Below are positions 17,261 to 26,093 of a DNA stretch of 50,688 nucleotides, piece by piece. Position 1 is the stretch's first letter. Each line of letters starts with the position of its first letter. Made by a program: the position numbers and the translations under genes. Origin of the DNA: Bacteroidota bacterium (lineage in GTDB: Bacteria > Verrucomicrobiota > Verrucomicrobiia > Methylacidiphilales > UBA1321); assembly GCA_903970335.1 (NCBI GenBank), contig CAJCII010000217.1:1-50688 (forward strand), given 5' to 3'. The notes below the pieces were generated by a model. The model was not told the origin of the DNA and did not search any database. It was given only the letters and a program-made list of their open reading frames with translations.

Positions 17261-18673
17261 ATGTATTATACCGATACGCTCTTTCTGCTGCTCTTTGCGG
17301 GCGTTTGGGTCATCACGCGGCTTCTCCATCCCTGGCCCGCGATCAAAGAATGGTTCCTGATCTTTTTCAGCCTCTTCGTCATCGCCAGTTGGGGCACTTA
17401 TGATTTGACCCTGTTTCTCGTCGTCCTGACGGTCAACTTTTTTATCGCCCGGGCCATCAGCCGGGCAGGCCCGAATAATTCCCGCCGCCTTCTGGCAGCC
17501 ATCATTACACTGGACGTCGCAACTCTGGCGATTTTCAAGTACGCCAATTTCCTGGGCGGAACCTTCGGCACCCTTACCGGCCATGTCATCCCTGCTTTCC
17601 CTCTCGGCATCCCCCTCGCGATTTCGTTCTATATCTTTCACCTCATCAGCTACCTCGTCGATATCCACGCCGGGCGGGTGAAGCTCGCCACTTTCCGCGA
17701 ATATTTCTTTTACCTCAGCTTTTTCCCTCACGTCATCGCCGGCCCCATCGTGCGCGCCTGGCAACTCGTCCCGCAAATCGGCTCCCGCCGCTGGCGCCGA
17801 CTCGACCTCCCGATCGGGCTGCATTTCTTCATTACGGGCTTCTTCCTGAAATCGGTGGTCTCCAATAATATTGCGGGATTCGATGCCAAGGCCATTCCCG
17901 AATTCCAGGGCGGCATCGATTCGGTTTGGAGCGGCACGGCTGATTTCCCCCTCTCCACCGCCGATCACTGGGCGGTCGCCTTTCTTTATTACTGCCAGAT
18001 TTACAGCGATTTCGCCGGCTACAGCCTGATGGCACTCGGGATGTCCCGCCTCCTTGGTTACCGGTTGCCCGCCAACTTTCGTTCCCCCATGCGTGCGGCC
18101 AGTTTTCAGGAATTCTGGCAACGCTGGCACATCACGCTCTCCCACTGGCTTCGCGATTACCTCTATATTCCGCTGGGAGGCGGACGAGCCACGCCGGTGC
18201 GCGTCACCGGAAATGTCATGGTGACGATGCTCCTCGGCGGCCTCTGGCACGGCGCAGGCTGGGGTTTCGTCATTTGGGGGGCCATGCATGGCACCGGACT
18301 CGTCGTCGAGCGGATGCTCGGGCGGCGCAATCTCCCAGCCTATACCTGGAGTTGGGCGGGATGGTGGCTCGTCACCCAAACCTGGGTGACCCTCACGTGG
18401 GTCTTCTTCCGCGCCCCCTCGCTACCCCAAGCCTTTGCCTTCATCCGGGACATGTTCACGCTCAGCCCACACCCGTTTCATCTCGCCGATCAAATCGCCG
18501 GGCTCTGGATCTGCGCGCTTCCGGTTCTTCTCCATCAAACCGCTCCGCTCTTGATCTGGAAAATCGGTCGTCGTCGTTTGCCGCTGGCGCTGGGGTGCAT
18601 GACCGCCGTGTTGCTGGTGCTTAACGTGGTGGTGATTTCACCCGCTAAGGTCTTCATCTATTTCAAGTTTTAG
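17261..18673 (+). CDS. MBOAT membrane-bound O-acyltransferase (AlgI/PatA-like)
   Basis: This 470-residue polytopic membrane protein of the AlgI type passes acyl groups, usually acetyl, across the inner membrane for O-acylation of extracellular polysaccharide or peptidoglycan. The family signatures are present: FWQRWHITLSHWLRDYLYIP with H290, and the catalytic LLGGLWHGAGW with H330. Around ten hydrophobic segments are spread over the whole length. In known systems the periplasmic transfer step is done by an SGNH-type partner (AlgJ/AlgX, PatB), and two such candidates follow directly. Confidence 0.93.
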   Translation: MYYTDTLFLLLFAGVWVITRLLHPWPAIKEWFLIFFSLFVIASWGTYDLTLFLVVLTVNFFIARAISRAGPNNSRRLLAAIITLDVATLAIFKYANFLGGTFGTLTGHVIPAFPLGIPLAISFYIFHLISYLVDIHAGRVKLATFREYFFYLSFFPHVIAGPIVRAWQLVPQIGSRRWRRLDLPIGLHFFITGFFLKSVVSNNIAGFDAKAIPEFQGGIDSVWSGTADFPLSTADHWAVAFLYYCQIYSDFAGYSLMALGMSRLLGYRLPANFRSPMRAASFQEFWQRWHITLSHWLRDYLYIPLGGGRATPVRVTGNVMVTMLLGGLWHGAGWGFVIWGAMHGTGLVVERMLGRRNLPAYTWSWAGWWLVTQTWVTLTWVFFRAPSLPQAFAFIRDMFTLSPHPFHLADQIAGLWICALPVLLHQTAPLLIWKIGRRRLPLALGCMTAVLLVLNVVVISPAKVFIYFKF

Positions 18674-18683
18674 CTTCCAGCCC

Positions 18684-19721
18684 ATGAAAACCGCCGCTTT
18701 CGCCCGCTCCTTTTGGTTCGCGTTACTGCCCACTGCGGCGGTTCTTTTGTTTTGCCTCCACCTCTCGTGGAAACACGAATACCGAAAACTTCCGCCACGG
18801 ATCGGCGCTCCCATTTGGGCAAAGTCCTATGTCGCCTTTTATGACCTGGACGATAACCACGGTAATATCGACTATTACCTATTCCACACGGGCATTCTGG
18901 GATTCGGAGCGCGAATTCAACAGGCGGACCTCCTCCTCTTCGGCACGTCGCACGTTCAGTTTGGCCTGTCCGCAGGCCAGTTGGGGCAAAAGCTCTCCGT
19001 CGCCGAGGGGCATCCCGTCAAAGTCTTCAATCTCGCTCTCGCCTCGTCCGTTCTCTCGACCATCGGCGACATCGTTGCCGCCAATCATCTTCACGACAAA
19101 CCGGCCGTCTTCGATCTGTTTGTGCTCGACAACCCGGCCCATAACGTCGCAGCCAATTTTATGCTCGGCGCACTCTCATCCAATGACCTCGATGCCTATG
19201 TCCAGGTCGGCAAATGCTGGACGGAATTCTGGCGGGACTGGCTGCTCGACGACCTCCTCCCCAACCTGCGCATCGGCAACCCCGCCCGCCACGGCAAAAC
19301 AATCATATTTAAACGGTTTCTCAAATTCACCGCCATCCGCGACTCCACCAACGGCGACGTCATCGCCCTTTGGGTCCCGACCGGTCTCGTCTATCCCAAA
19401 TCGAATCAGCCCGGTCGCCCCATCGACAATTCCTTTCAGCCCTACGCCTCGCTCCCGAACGGCGGAGTCGGACGCCATCTTCAAAACAATATTCTTCAAG
19501 CGCAACACATCCACGCCATTTACACCCTGCTTCCCTTCGATGGCTCCAACCTCGGCACTGTTCCTGCCGACGCCCAACCCTTCATCCCCATTTCCCCCAA
19601 TGGGCTGGTTACTTGGGACGGTTCCCATCTCCTCGGAGAAAGCCGCACCCTCGCCACCGAACGCCTTTTCGAGGGAATGGAAAAACTCGGCATCCACATC
19701 GGTCCCTCCACCCCACCGTAA
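18684..19721 (+). CDS. SGNH-like O-acyltransferase partner of MBOAT, copy 1
   Basis: This 345-residue protein has one N-terminal membrane anchor (about 8-27, FWFALLPTAAVLLFCLHLSW), so the rest should be periplasmic. LLLFGTSHVQFGLS with S89 resembles the nucleophile block of SGNH hydrolases, and TWDGSHLLGESR near the end gives the D312-x-x-H315 pair expected in block V. This is the layout of AlgJ/AlgX/DltD-type partners that take the acyl group from an MBOAT protein. It starts ten bases after the MBOAT stop. The next gene is a close paralogue. Family assignment is by motif layout, not by close similarity to a named protein. Confidence 0.65.
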   Translation: MKTAAFARSFWFALLPTAAVLLFCLHLSWKHEYRKLPPRIGAPIWAKSYVAFYDLDDNHGNIDYYLFHTGILGFGARIQQADLLLFGTSHVQFGLSAGQLGQKLSVAEGHPVKVFNLALASSVLSTIGDIVAANHLHDKPAVFDLFVLDNPAHNVAANFMLGALSSNDLDAYVQVGKCWTEFWRDWLLDDLLPNLRIGNPARHGKTIIFKRFLKFTAIRDSTNGDVIALWVPTGLVYPKSNQPGRPIDNSFQPYASLPNGGVGRHLQNNILQAQHIHAIYTLLPFDGSNLGTVPADAQPFIPISPNGLVTWDGSHLLGESRTLATERLFEGMEKLGIHIGPSTPP

Positions 19722-19771
19722 CTTTAGCTCAGAATTGATTGCAGCCTTAATCCAACGTCGCCTCAACCCAG

Positions 19772-20812
19772 ATGAAAGCAGCCTCTTTCGCCCGCTCCTT
19801 CTGGGGTGCCTTATTGCCTACCGCCGTCGTTTTCCTCCTTTGGCTCCATCTTATTTGGAAGCACGACTACCTCAAACTCTCGCCGCCCGTTCGTCCACCG
19901 GTCTGGGGAAAATCCTACGTCGCCATTTACGACCTTTCCGATGATCACAGCAATGTCGACTATTACCTCTTCTACACCGGCATTTTCGGTTTTGGCCAAC
20001 GCATTAAACAGGCGGACCTTCTCCTTTTTGGTACGTCCCACGTTCAGTTTGGCCTTTCTGCCCAACAGTTGGCGCAAAAGCTTTCCGCCGCCGATGGCCG
20101 TCCCGTCAAAGTCTTTAACGCCGCCGTCATTGGCTCGTCACAGGATATGATTGGCGATATTGTCGGTGCCAACCAGATTCACGATAAGACGACTATCTTC
20201 GATCTTTTCGCACTCAACGCACCTCCACCCGATTCTGCCCCCAATTTCATCCTACGAGCCCTCTCCGCCCATGACTTGGATGCCTATGTCCATGTCGGCA
20301 AATGCTGGACCGATTTCTGGCGGGACTGGCTCCTGGACAGTCTCCTGCCCAGCCTGCATATCGGCAATCCGGCGCATCACGGCAAAATTATCCTTCGCCG
20401 GCGGTTCCTGAAATACACCGTTATCCGCGATTGGAACAACGGAGACGCGATCGCTTTTTGGATTCCTTCCGGTCCGGTCTATCCCAATTGGAATTTGCAC
20501 GCCAAACTTCCCATCGACGATACCTTCCATCCTTACGCCACATCGCCGAACGGCGGAATCGGGCGCAGTTTCCAGAGCGCATTTCTTCAGGCTCAACACC
20601 TCCATGCCATTTACACCCTCCTTCCCTTCGACGGCTCCAATCTCGGAATCGTTCCATCCGATGCGAGGCCTTATGTACCCATCTCTCCAGAAGGGCTGTA
20701 TACTTGGGACGGTTCACACTACACCGGCGAAAGCCGCGCCATTGCCACGGAACGGCTCTTCGAGGGAATGGGAAAGCTTGGTCTCAAGATCGAACCTGCC
20801 TCCGCCCCGTAA
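19772..20812 (+). CDS. SGNH-like O-acyltransferase partner of MBOAT, copy 2
   Basis: This 346-residue paralogue of the preceding gene is alignable nearly end to end with very few gaps. It has the same N-terminal anchor, the same FGTSHVQFGLS with S89 and the same C-terminal WDGSH motif with D313 and H316. Many third-codon positions differ, so the duplication is not recent. The most divergent stretch, about residues 110-160 (for example SSQDMIGDIVGANQIHD), could set a different acceptor specificity. The 50-base gap to copy 1 leaves room for a ribosome-binding site but no obvious promoter. It is the last intact gene of the polysaccharide locus. Confidence 0.65.
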   Translation: MKAASFARSFWGALLPTAVVFLLWLHLIWKHDYLKLSPPVRPPVWGKSYVAIYDLSDDHSNVDYYLFYTGIFGFGQRIKQADLLLFGTSHVQFGLSAQQLAQKLSAADGRPVKVFNAAVIGSSQDMIGDIVGANQIHDKTTIFDLFALNAPPPDSAPNFILRALSAHDLDAYVHVGKCWTDFWRDWLLDSLLPSLHIGNPAHHGKIILRRRFLKYTVIRDWNNGDAIAFWIPSGPVYPNWNLHAKLPIDDTFHPYATSPNGGIGRSFQSAFLQAQHLHAIYTLLPFDGSNLGIVPSDARPYVPISPEGLYTWDGSHYTGESRAIATERLFEGMGKLGLKIEPASAP

Positions 20813-20915
20813 TCCTGACGCATCGGTTTTAACGCCTCCGCAAGGTCAACCCCAACTCTTTTAGGATGGATTTTAGAAGTGCTCACCTCGGTTTGAAAAA
20901 CCTGGCCCATGCTGA

Positions 20916-21260
20916 CGGCGCTCCGGCATCCGGCAATTCCGGGTTAAACACATGGGCGTTTTACGGGCGATGAAATCGGAAGCACACTGGGCGCGTTTGG
21001 CCGCTTATGTCCACGCACCATTCTTCACCCTCGTCAACGACGAGCAGATGCTCGGAGATTCCCTCGACGTGAACCTGCATCTCAAGCCCGACATCGTTGT
21101 GCTCGATGAAGCGCAACGGATCAAGAACTGGAACACCAAAACGGCCCGGGCCATCAAGCGACTGCGGAGCCGCTAGGCCTTTGTTCTCACCGGCACGCCC
21201 ATTGAGAACCGCATTGATGAACTCGACTCAATTGTCGATTTTCTCGACCCGGCTCCATAG
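20916..21260 (+). pseudogene. SNF2-family helicase remnant
   Basis: The frame contains IVVLDEAQRIKNWNTKTARA (Walker B, DEAQ) and, after a TAG stop at 21174-21176, AFVLTGTPIENRIDELDSIV (helicase motif III) in the same frame. In intact relatives the two blocks are continuous and a tyrosine often stands where the TAG lies, so one base change could have made the stop. The P-loop domain and the whole second RecA lobe are missing, and similarity ends at FLDPAP next to a hairpin. It is an internal fragment of a gene normally several times longer. Confidence 0.85.
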
Positions 21261-21284
21261 GTAGGTAGCCGTCGGCCTACCTAC
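21261..21284. repeat. Perfect inverted repeat at the truncation point
   Basis: GTAGGTAG and CTACCTAC form an eight-base perfect stem around an eight-base loop (CCGTCGGC). The hairpin starts exactly where the SNF2 remnant stops and is not followed by a T-run, so it is unlikely to be a terminator. It may be an element end or a recombination footprint. Confidence 0.5.
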
Positions 21285-21663
21285 ACACTCTAGAACGAAA
21301 ATTAGGCTACATCTAAGCATCTGCTAATCAAGCGTAACTCCGCTAGATTCGGTCTAACGTAACACTGCTCGTTCGGTCGCATTTCCGGTCGCACTGGTCG
21401 CAAATCTGGTCGCATTGGAAATGCACTTCCCTTGAGTCTGATTACGCAGGTCTAGCAGATTTAGCCCTTTAGTTATCTTGGGTTTTGAGGATAACTTGAT
21501 CGTCTCCGGATAGGAGAATCGATACAACAGACTGCGATTTGGGACCTTGCCTAAACTGACAAGGGTCACCTAACGCCCAGAGTAAAGTAGGTCAGGGAAT
21601 TGCATAAATTGCCATTGCCTGGGAGAAGAAAACAGGGACAGTTGCGTGAAAAGCATTATTTCC
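21285..21663. other. Gene-poor stretch with GGTCGCA repeats
   Basis: No credible gene is seen. The heptamer GGTCGCA occurs four times between about 21374 and 21417 with 12-, 9- and 12-base spacing, giving a short minus-strand frame rich in Asn-Ala-Thr. The DNA is visibly less GC-rich than the neighbouring genes. Near 21636 there is an AGGGACAGTTGCGTG stretch of a kind often seen next to small repetitive elements. This looks like decayed mobile or intergenic DNA. Confidence 0.4.
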
Positions 21664-22038
21664 TCAGCAGCACGCCACCGGCAACGGCCCTGCCGCCACC
21701 AGCTTCTTCTTCCGCGCATCGACCGCCAGATTCAGCCCTTCCAAGCTTCGTGCGCCCAGCAGCAGCATGTCCCCTTTCTCGGCAAAAACCACCTCGTCCA
21801 CCGTAAACGCCTTCTCCACCCGCACGATGGCAAAGCCCACGCTCCGGGTAATCACCTGCCCGTTCGCCATCGTAAACGCCAGGTCCTTCTTTTCCCGTTT
21901 GATCCCGAGTTTTTCCAAGGTGGCGGCGGCCACCCACGTGTACTCGCTTCCCGTATCGACGAGTAGCTTGGGAATCGTCGCGCCATGCTCGCGGTCGGCA
22001 ATATTCTCGATTCTGGCTCCGATGTAAAAGGTGCCCAT
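21664..22038 (-). CDS. Retropepsin-like (clan AA) aspartic protease
   Basis: This 124-residue protein contains the single-domain aspartic protease signature KLLVDTGSEYTWV with catalytic D28-T29-G30, and the later hydrophobic-glycine element DMLLLGARSLEGL, which corresponds to the second half of the fold. Such small bacterial proteins dimerise to form one active site, as in retroviral protease. No signal peptide is visible. Function and target in bacteria are mostly unknown. It stands alone between an SNF2 remnant and a broken GH43 gene, yet it appears intact. Confidence 0.8.
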   Translation of the reverse strand: MGTFYIGARIENIADREHGATIPKLLVDTGSEYTWVAAATLEKLGIKREKKDLAFTMANGQVITRSVGFAIVRVEKAFTVDEVVFAEKGDMLLLGARSLEGLNLAVDARKKKLVAAGPLPVACC

Positions 22039-22094
22039 GCCTCGACCCTAGCACTCTCACTTTTCCTGCGAAATCCTTTTATCAATGGCTCGCT

Positions 22095-23351
22095 CTATTT
22101 CGCGCCGCCGGGGGAAGAACCATCCGTCGTCGTCGCCTCGGACGAACCCTTGCGCCAGTGCGTCGGCGAACCGGGTTGCAGGATGAAGGCCGGTTGCTCG
22201 TCCGCGATAAAGATTTTCCCGTCCGGCGCGAAATCGATCCGCACAATCCCCGGCTTTTCCCGCCACGGCGACTGGTCGTCGTTGCCGAAGTAGGTGCAGT
22301 ACCAGTTGCCCTGCGCGTCGTGAAAATAATTTCCGCCGCCCCCGCACGGCACCGCTTCGTGCCACTGCGTGTAGGGGCCGGTCAGCGTGTCCGAAATCGC
22401 CGCCACGCTGCTGTAGCGCCCGTGATAAAACGCCGCCGCCGTCAGGTAATACTTCCCGTTGTGCTTGAACATCGAAACGCCTTCCATCCCGACTTGACCC
22501 TCCCGCCACGTCGCATCGGGCGGGTGCTCTACTTGCAGCTTCTGCGCCGGGCCCGCGAACCCGCTTTAGTCCGGCTTCAGCAACCGGATCGAACCGCCGC
22601 CCCCGTTCGTGAAATAGACCTTCCCGTCGTCGTCCTGGAAAAGCGTCGCGTCGATTCCCCCACTCGTCGTCGGATCGTTGGCCAGCGGATTCGCATAAGG
22701 CCCCTCCGGCTTGCCCGTGGTGCTCTTGAGAATGAACGTTCCCCCGCCATGCCCGCCGCTCATGCACAGCGCCAGCAGGACGTCCTTGCCGATAAAGTGG
22801 ATTTCCGGCGCCCAGACGTAGCGCAGTTTCTTCTGGAACGTGCCGTCCTTGTCCACGCTCCAGACCAGGCCCAGGTAGTCCCATTTCTTCAGGTCGGCGG
22901 AACGCCACAACTCCACCCCGTCGTTCCGGTCCCAGATGTTGTCGCCCGACGATCCGGTCATATAATACATCCCGTCCGGCGCCAGCTTGATGATCGTGTC
23001 GCGCAGGTGCAATTCCCAGAGCGGGCGCAGCGGCGGCAACAGCCCATCGCGCACGGATGTCCCTTTCGCCTTGTCCCCCAGCGGCAGCCAGCCCGGCTTC
23101 AGCGGGGCGTTCCCCTTGTACATCACCCCGTCGCGCCCTGTCCGGTACCCGCCGTAACCGTCTCCCTCCACCGGCGCGCCCGGCCCGCTGATACCCGAGT
23201 AGACATCCGGCGGCGATGAAAACGGCGGGGAACTGCGGTCCGCGTGCGGGTCGCGCGCAGGTGAGATGGACGTAGGTGTTTGCGCAACAACGCTCAGCGT
23301 CGAAAGAATCGCCATCGCCGGAAACACAACGCAGGAGAATTCGGTCTTCAT
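22095..23351 (-). pseudogene. GH43-family glycoside hydrolase with in-frame stop
   Basis: One continuous frame of 419 codons encodes a secreted family 43 glycosidase (arabinanase/xylosidase type), interrupted only by a TAA at 22566-22568 (codon 262). The N terminus MKTEFSCVVFPAMAILSTLS is a signal peptide. The three catalytic acids are recognisable: D118 in LHLRDTIIKL (base), D234 in GGIDATLF (pKa modulator) and E290 in GMEGVSMF (acid), the last lying after the stop. The 261-residue product made up to the stop would lack the general acid and should be inactive. No frameshift is present, so this is either a very recent pseudogene or a sequencing error. Repeat copy 2 lies just upstream. Confidence 0.85.
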
Positions 23352-23364
23352 CGGCGGCTTTTTG

Positions 23365-23394
23365 AGTATTCGTCGCCCGTCTCCAAAAAGTCAA
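23365..23394 (-). promoter_or_regulatory. Possible promoter for the GH43 gene inside repeat copy 2
   Basis: On the minus strand TTGACT (23394-23389) is followed after 18 bases by AATACT (23370-23365), a moderate match to a sigma-70 promoter, ending 13 bases before the GH43 start codon. The TTGACT is the conserved tail of the dispersed repeat, so the repeat could donate a -35 box. The other two copies lack an obvious -10 at the right distance. Confidence 0.3.
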
Positions 23395-23476
23395 CCCTGC
23401 AACCTCCTCCCCTCCAGCGCCTTCCACTCAATGCCCAGTCTGCCCTAATTTAATAGGCCATTTAAGCCATTTTCGC
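23385..23476 (-). repeat. Dispersed ~93-bp repeat, copy 2 (after purF stop)
   Basis: The copy begins within ten bases after the purF stop (23481). It carries AAATGGC twice, AAATTAGGGCAGACTG, GGGCATTGAGTGGAAGGCG, a G-rich stretch and the terminal GTTGACTTTTT. It has the same orientation relative to the upstream gene as copies 1 and 3. Downstream genes are degraded (GH43 with a stop, SNF2 remnant). Confidence 0.85.
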
Positions 23477-23480
23477 CCGC

Positions 23481-24983
23481 TCAGAGCTTCCCGTTGAACA
23501 GCCGCGGCGCGGTCTCCTCCGCAAAGACCAGGGAGTCGGCCCGGCCCTTCCGCCGCTCGAAGATCAGCTTGTCCAGGTCGGGGTTCACCGCCACGGGATA
23601 CTTCCCGTTGAAGCAGGCCATGCAGAAGCTGTTCTCGCCCCGACCGGTGGCCCGGACCATCCCGGCGGTGTCGAGGTAGCCGAGCGAGTCGGCCTGGAGG
23701 TACTTGGTGATTTCCTGGTGGGAAAGCTGGTTGGCGATCAGGTCCTTCGGGTCGGGGAAGTCGATGCCGTAATGACAGGGGTGGCGGTGGGGCGGACAGC
23801 TGATGCGGATGTGGACTTCCTTCGCCCCGGCGTTGCGGAGGTTCATGACCCGGGCGCGGGCGGTGGTGCCGCGCACGATGGAGTCGTCGACCACGACGAC
23901 GCGCTTGCCGGCGACGCGGGCCTTGATGATGTTGAGCTTCACCTTGACCCCGAACTCGCGGGCGAGCTGGGAGGGGTTCAGGAAGGTGCGCCCGACGTAG
24001 TGGTTGCGGACGAAGGCGTGGTCGTAGGGGATGCCCGATTCCTCGCTGTAGCCGAGGGCGGCGTAGTTGCCGGAGTCGGGGACGGGGATGACGAGGTCGG
24101 CCTCGACGGGGTGGAGGCGGGCGAGCTCGCGGCCCATGTTGGTGCGGACGGCGCTGACGTTGGCCCCCTCAAGCATACTGTCGGGGCGCGCGAAGTAGAC
24201 GTACTCGAAGATGCAGAAGCCGAGGCGGTCCTTGGGGACGAAGGGCTTGAAGGAGCGGAGACCGTTCTCGTCGATGACGACGATTTCACCGGGCTCGACA
24301 TCGCGGACGAACTTGGCCCCGGGGATGATGTCGAAGGCACAGCTCTCGCTGGAGAGAAGCCACGCGCCATCGACCATGCCGATGCAGAGGGGACGGAAGC
24401 CGAGCGAATCGCGGACGCCAACGACTTCGCGCTCGCTCAGAAGGACGAGGGAGAACGCGCCTTTCACTTTGCAGAGGGACTGGATGAGGCTGCTGTCGCC
24501 GGAATTGGCGGACGGCTGGGCCATGAGATGGAGGATGACCTCGCTATCGACGGTGGTCTTGAAGATGGCACCCGTGGCTTCGAGTTCGTCGCGCAACTGC
24601 GTGGCGTTGACGAGGTTTCCGTTGTGACCGACGGCAATCTGCCCGCGAGCGCAATCGACGACGATGGGCTGGGCGTTTTCGAGCGTACTGGAGCCGGTGG
24701 TGGAATAGCGGACATGGCCGATGGCTCGGGTGCCCGGCAATTTGGCGATCTCCTTGTCGTTGAAGACCTGCGGGACAAGGCCCATGCCGTGGTGGCTCTT
24801 GAACTTGCGGTTCTTTTCGTCCGCGACGACGATACCCGCGCTTTCCTGCCCGCGATGTTGCAGGGCATAGAGGCCGAAGAAGGTTATTTCCGCCGCATGA
24901 GGATGGCCAAACACGGCAAAGACACCACACTCATCCTTGGGACGGTGCTGAAATACGGCGCGCGCCTCGGAAGAATCATTCAT
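23481..24983 (-). CDS. purF: Amidophosphoribosyltransferase
   Basis: This 500-residue enzyme of the first committed step of purine synthesis turns PRPP and glutamine into 5-phosphoribosylamine in the cytoplasm. The N-terminal nucleophile is C19 (PKDECGVFAVFGH), preceded by an 18-residue propeptide that should be removed. The glutaminase domain shows ALQHRGQESAGI and VGHNGNLVN. The PRPP loop VVVVDDSIVRGTTA lies in the C-terminal half. CPPHRHPCHYG and FCMACFNGKYP supply cysteines like those of the Fe-S type of PurF (B. subtilis class). The ATG at 24983 follows an AAGGTGG ribosome-binding site. A longer frame up to 25043 lacks family similarity. Confidence 0.97.
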   Translation of the reverse strand: MNDSSEARAVFQHRPKDECGVFAVFGHPHAAEITFFGLYALQHRGQESAGIVVADEKNRKFKSHHGMGLVPQVFNDKEIAKLPGTRAIGHVRYSTTGSSTLENAQPIVVDCARGQIAVGHNGNLVNATQLRDELEATGAIFKTTVDSEVILHLMAQPSANSGDSSLIQSLCKVKGAFSLVLLSEREVVGVRDSLGFRPLCIGMVDGAWLLSSESCAFDIIPGAKFVRDVEPGEIVVIDENGLRSFKPFVPKDRLGFCIFEYVYFARPDSMLEGANVSAVRTNMGRELARLHPVEADLVIPVPDSGNYAALGYSEESGIPYDHAFVRNHYVGRTFLNPSQLAREFGVKVKLNIIKARVAGKRVVVVDDSIVRGTTARARVMNLRNAGAKEVHIRISCPPHRHPCHYGIDFPDPKDLIANQLSHQEITKYLQADSLGYLDTAGMVRATGRGENSFCMACFNGKYPVAVNPDLDKLIFERRKGRADSLVFAEETAPRLFNGKL

Positions 24984-25105
24984 GCCCACCTTCTTTATAC
25001 ACCATCCGCGACGAAGGAAAAGGCTTTCGACCTTCTTCGACACGTTTTTGACACACTTGTCATGGATTTCAGTGGCGGGAGCGGATTCGCGGCGTTAAAC
25101 ATTCC

Positions 25106-26020
25106 ATGCGCTTGAAACCCGATAACATCCTGTCCCTTCCAGCCCGGCCGGTACCTTATGCCGTTCTGGGTAGCCCGATCAATCACTCCCTTTCCCCGGT
25201 GATGCAGCAGGCGGCTTTCGACCAGCTTGGATTGGAGGCGCGCTATTTTCGGATCGAAGTGGACGAGGAAGGGCTGGCCAAGGCGGTGACGCGACTGCGC
25301 CAAGTGCCGTTCGGAGGCTGGAATTGCACGGTGCCGAACAAGGTGAAAATGGTGGAGTTGTGCGACCGGCGGGCAGAATCGGCGGAGCAATTCGGCGCGG
25401 TGAACACGGTAACGAACGAGAAAGGGGTGCTGGTGGGGCACAATACGGACGGGACCGGCTGGAGCCGGGCCATGCGGGAGGCCTTTGGGCGAGGGCCGGA
25501 CGAAATGCGGATCGTGTTGCTGGGGAGCGGCGGAGCGGGGCGGGCGATCGCGACGCAGGCGATCCTGGAGAAATGTCCGGAGTTGGTGGTGGCGAATCGC
25601 AATCCTGCCCGAGCTCGGGACATGCTGGCGCATTTGAATGCGCAGTTTGCGGACGGCCCACTGGCCCGCACGGCGCAGAACCTACGCATGATCCGCTGGG
25701 AAGACGAGGCGCTGGAGAAAGCGTTGCGCGAGGCGGACGTGGTGGTGAACGCGACATCGGCCGGGCTCGATCCAAAGGCAGCACCGGTGCTTCAGGCGCG
25801 GATGATTCCGGGGAACCTGCTGGTCTTCGATTCGGTTTACGGCGCGGGGTGCGCCAAATTCCGGCAAGAAGTGGAAACCGCCGGAGCGACATGGAGCGAC
25901 GGACTGGGGATGCTGCTGCACCAGGGCGCGGCGGCTTTTTCCCTGTGGACCGGACAAACCGCACCCGTGGAAATCATGCGTCGAGCGCTTCTGAGCAACC
26001 TTCCCGTGCCGACGAAATGA
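25106..26020 (+). CDS. aroE: Shikimate dehydrogenase
   Basis: This 304-residue enzyme reduces 3-dehydroshikimate to shikimate with NADPH in aromatic amino-acid synthesis. The substrate site shows INHSLSPVMQ, GGWNCTVPNK with catalytic K79, GAVNTV and GHNTDGTG. The NADP site is VLLGSGGAGRAIA. The C terminus has the expected GLGMLLHQGAAAFSLWTG with the conserved glutamine. The protein is slightly longer than E. coli AroE because of an N-terminal extension. It is divergent from purF over 122 bases, which must hold both promoters. Confidence 0.95.
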   Translation: MRLKPDNILSLPARPVPYAVLGSPINHSLSPVMQQAAFDQLGLEARYFRIEVDEEGLAKAVTRLRQVPFGGWNCTVPNKVKMVELCDRRAESAEQFGAVNTVTNEKGVLVGHNTDGTGWSRAMREAFGRGPDEMRIVLLGSGGAGRAIATQAILEKCPELVVANRNPARARDMLAHLNAQFADGPLARTAQNLRMIRWEDEALEKALREADVVVNATSAGLDPKAAPVLQARMIPGNLLVFDSVYGAGCAKFRQEVETAGATWSDGLGMLLHQGAAAFSLWTGQTAPVEIMRRALLSNLPVPTK

Positions 26021-26093
26021 GGCAGTTCAGTCAACAAACGAGAATAATGCCGTGCGCAGCCGACGCATTTTGATAAGTTGCTAATTTCATCTC

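Noticed and set aside
22566-22568. Recoding of the GH43 stop codon (selenocysteine or pyrrolysine)
   Set aside because: The codon is TAA, which neither system uses, and no special hairpin follows.
22057-23427. Long overlapping minus-strand frame of 456 codons across the GH43 region
   Set aside because: Its translation has no domain similarity while the other frame has GH43 catalytic motifs.
23718-25115. Long plus-strand frame of 465 codons opposite purF
   Set aside because: It is an antisense shadow with a low-complexity acidic translation; purF on the minus strand is certain.
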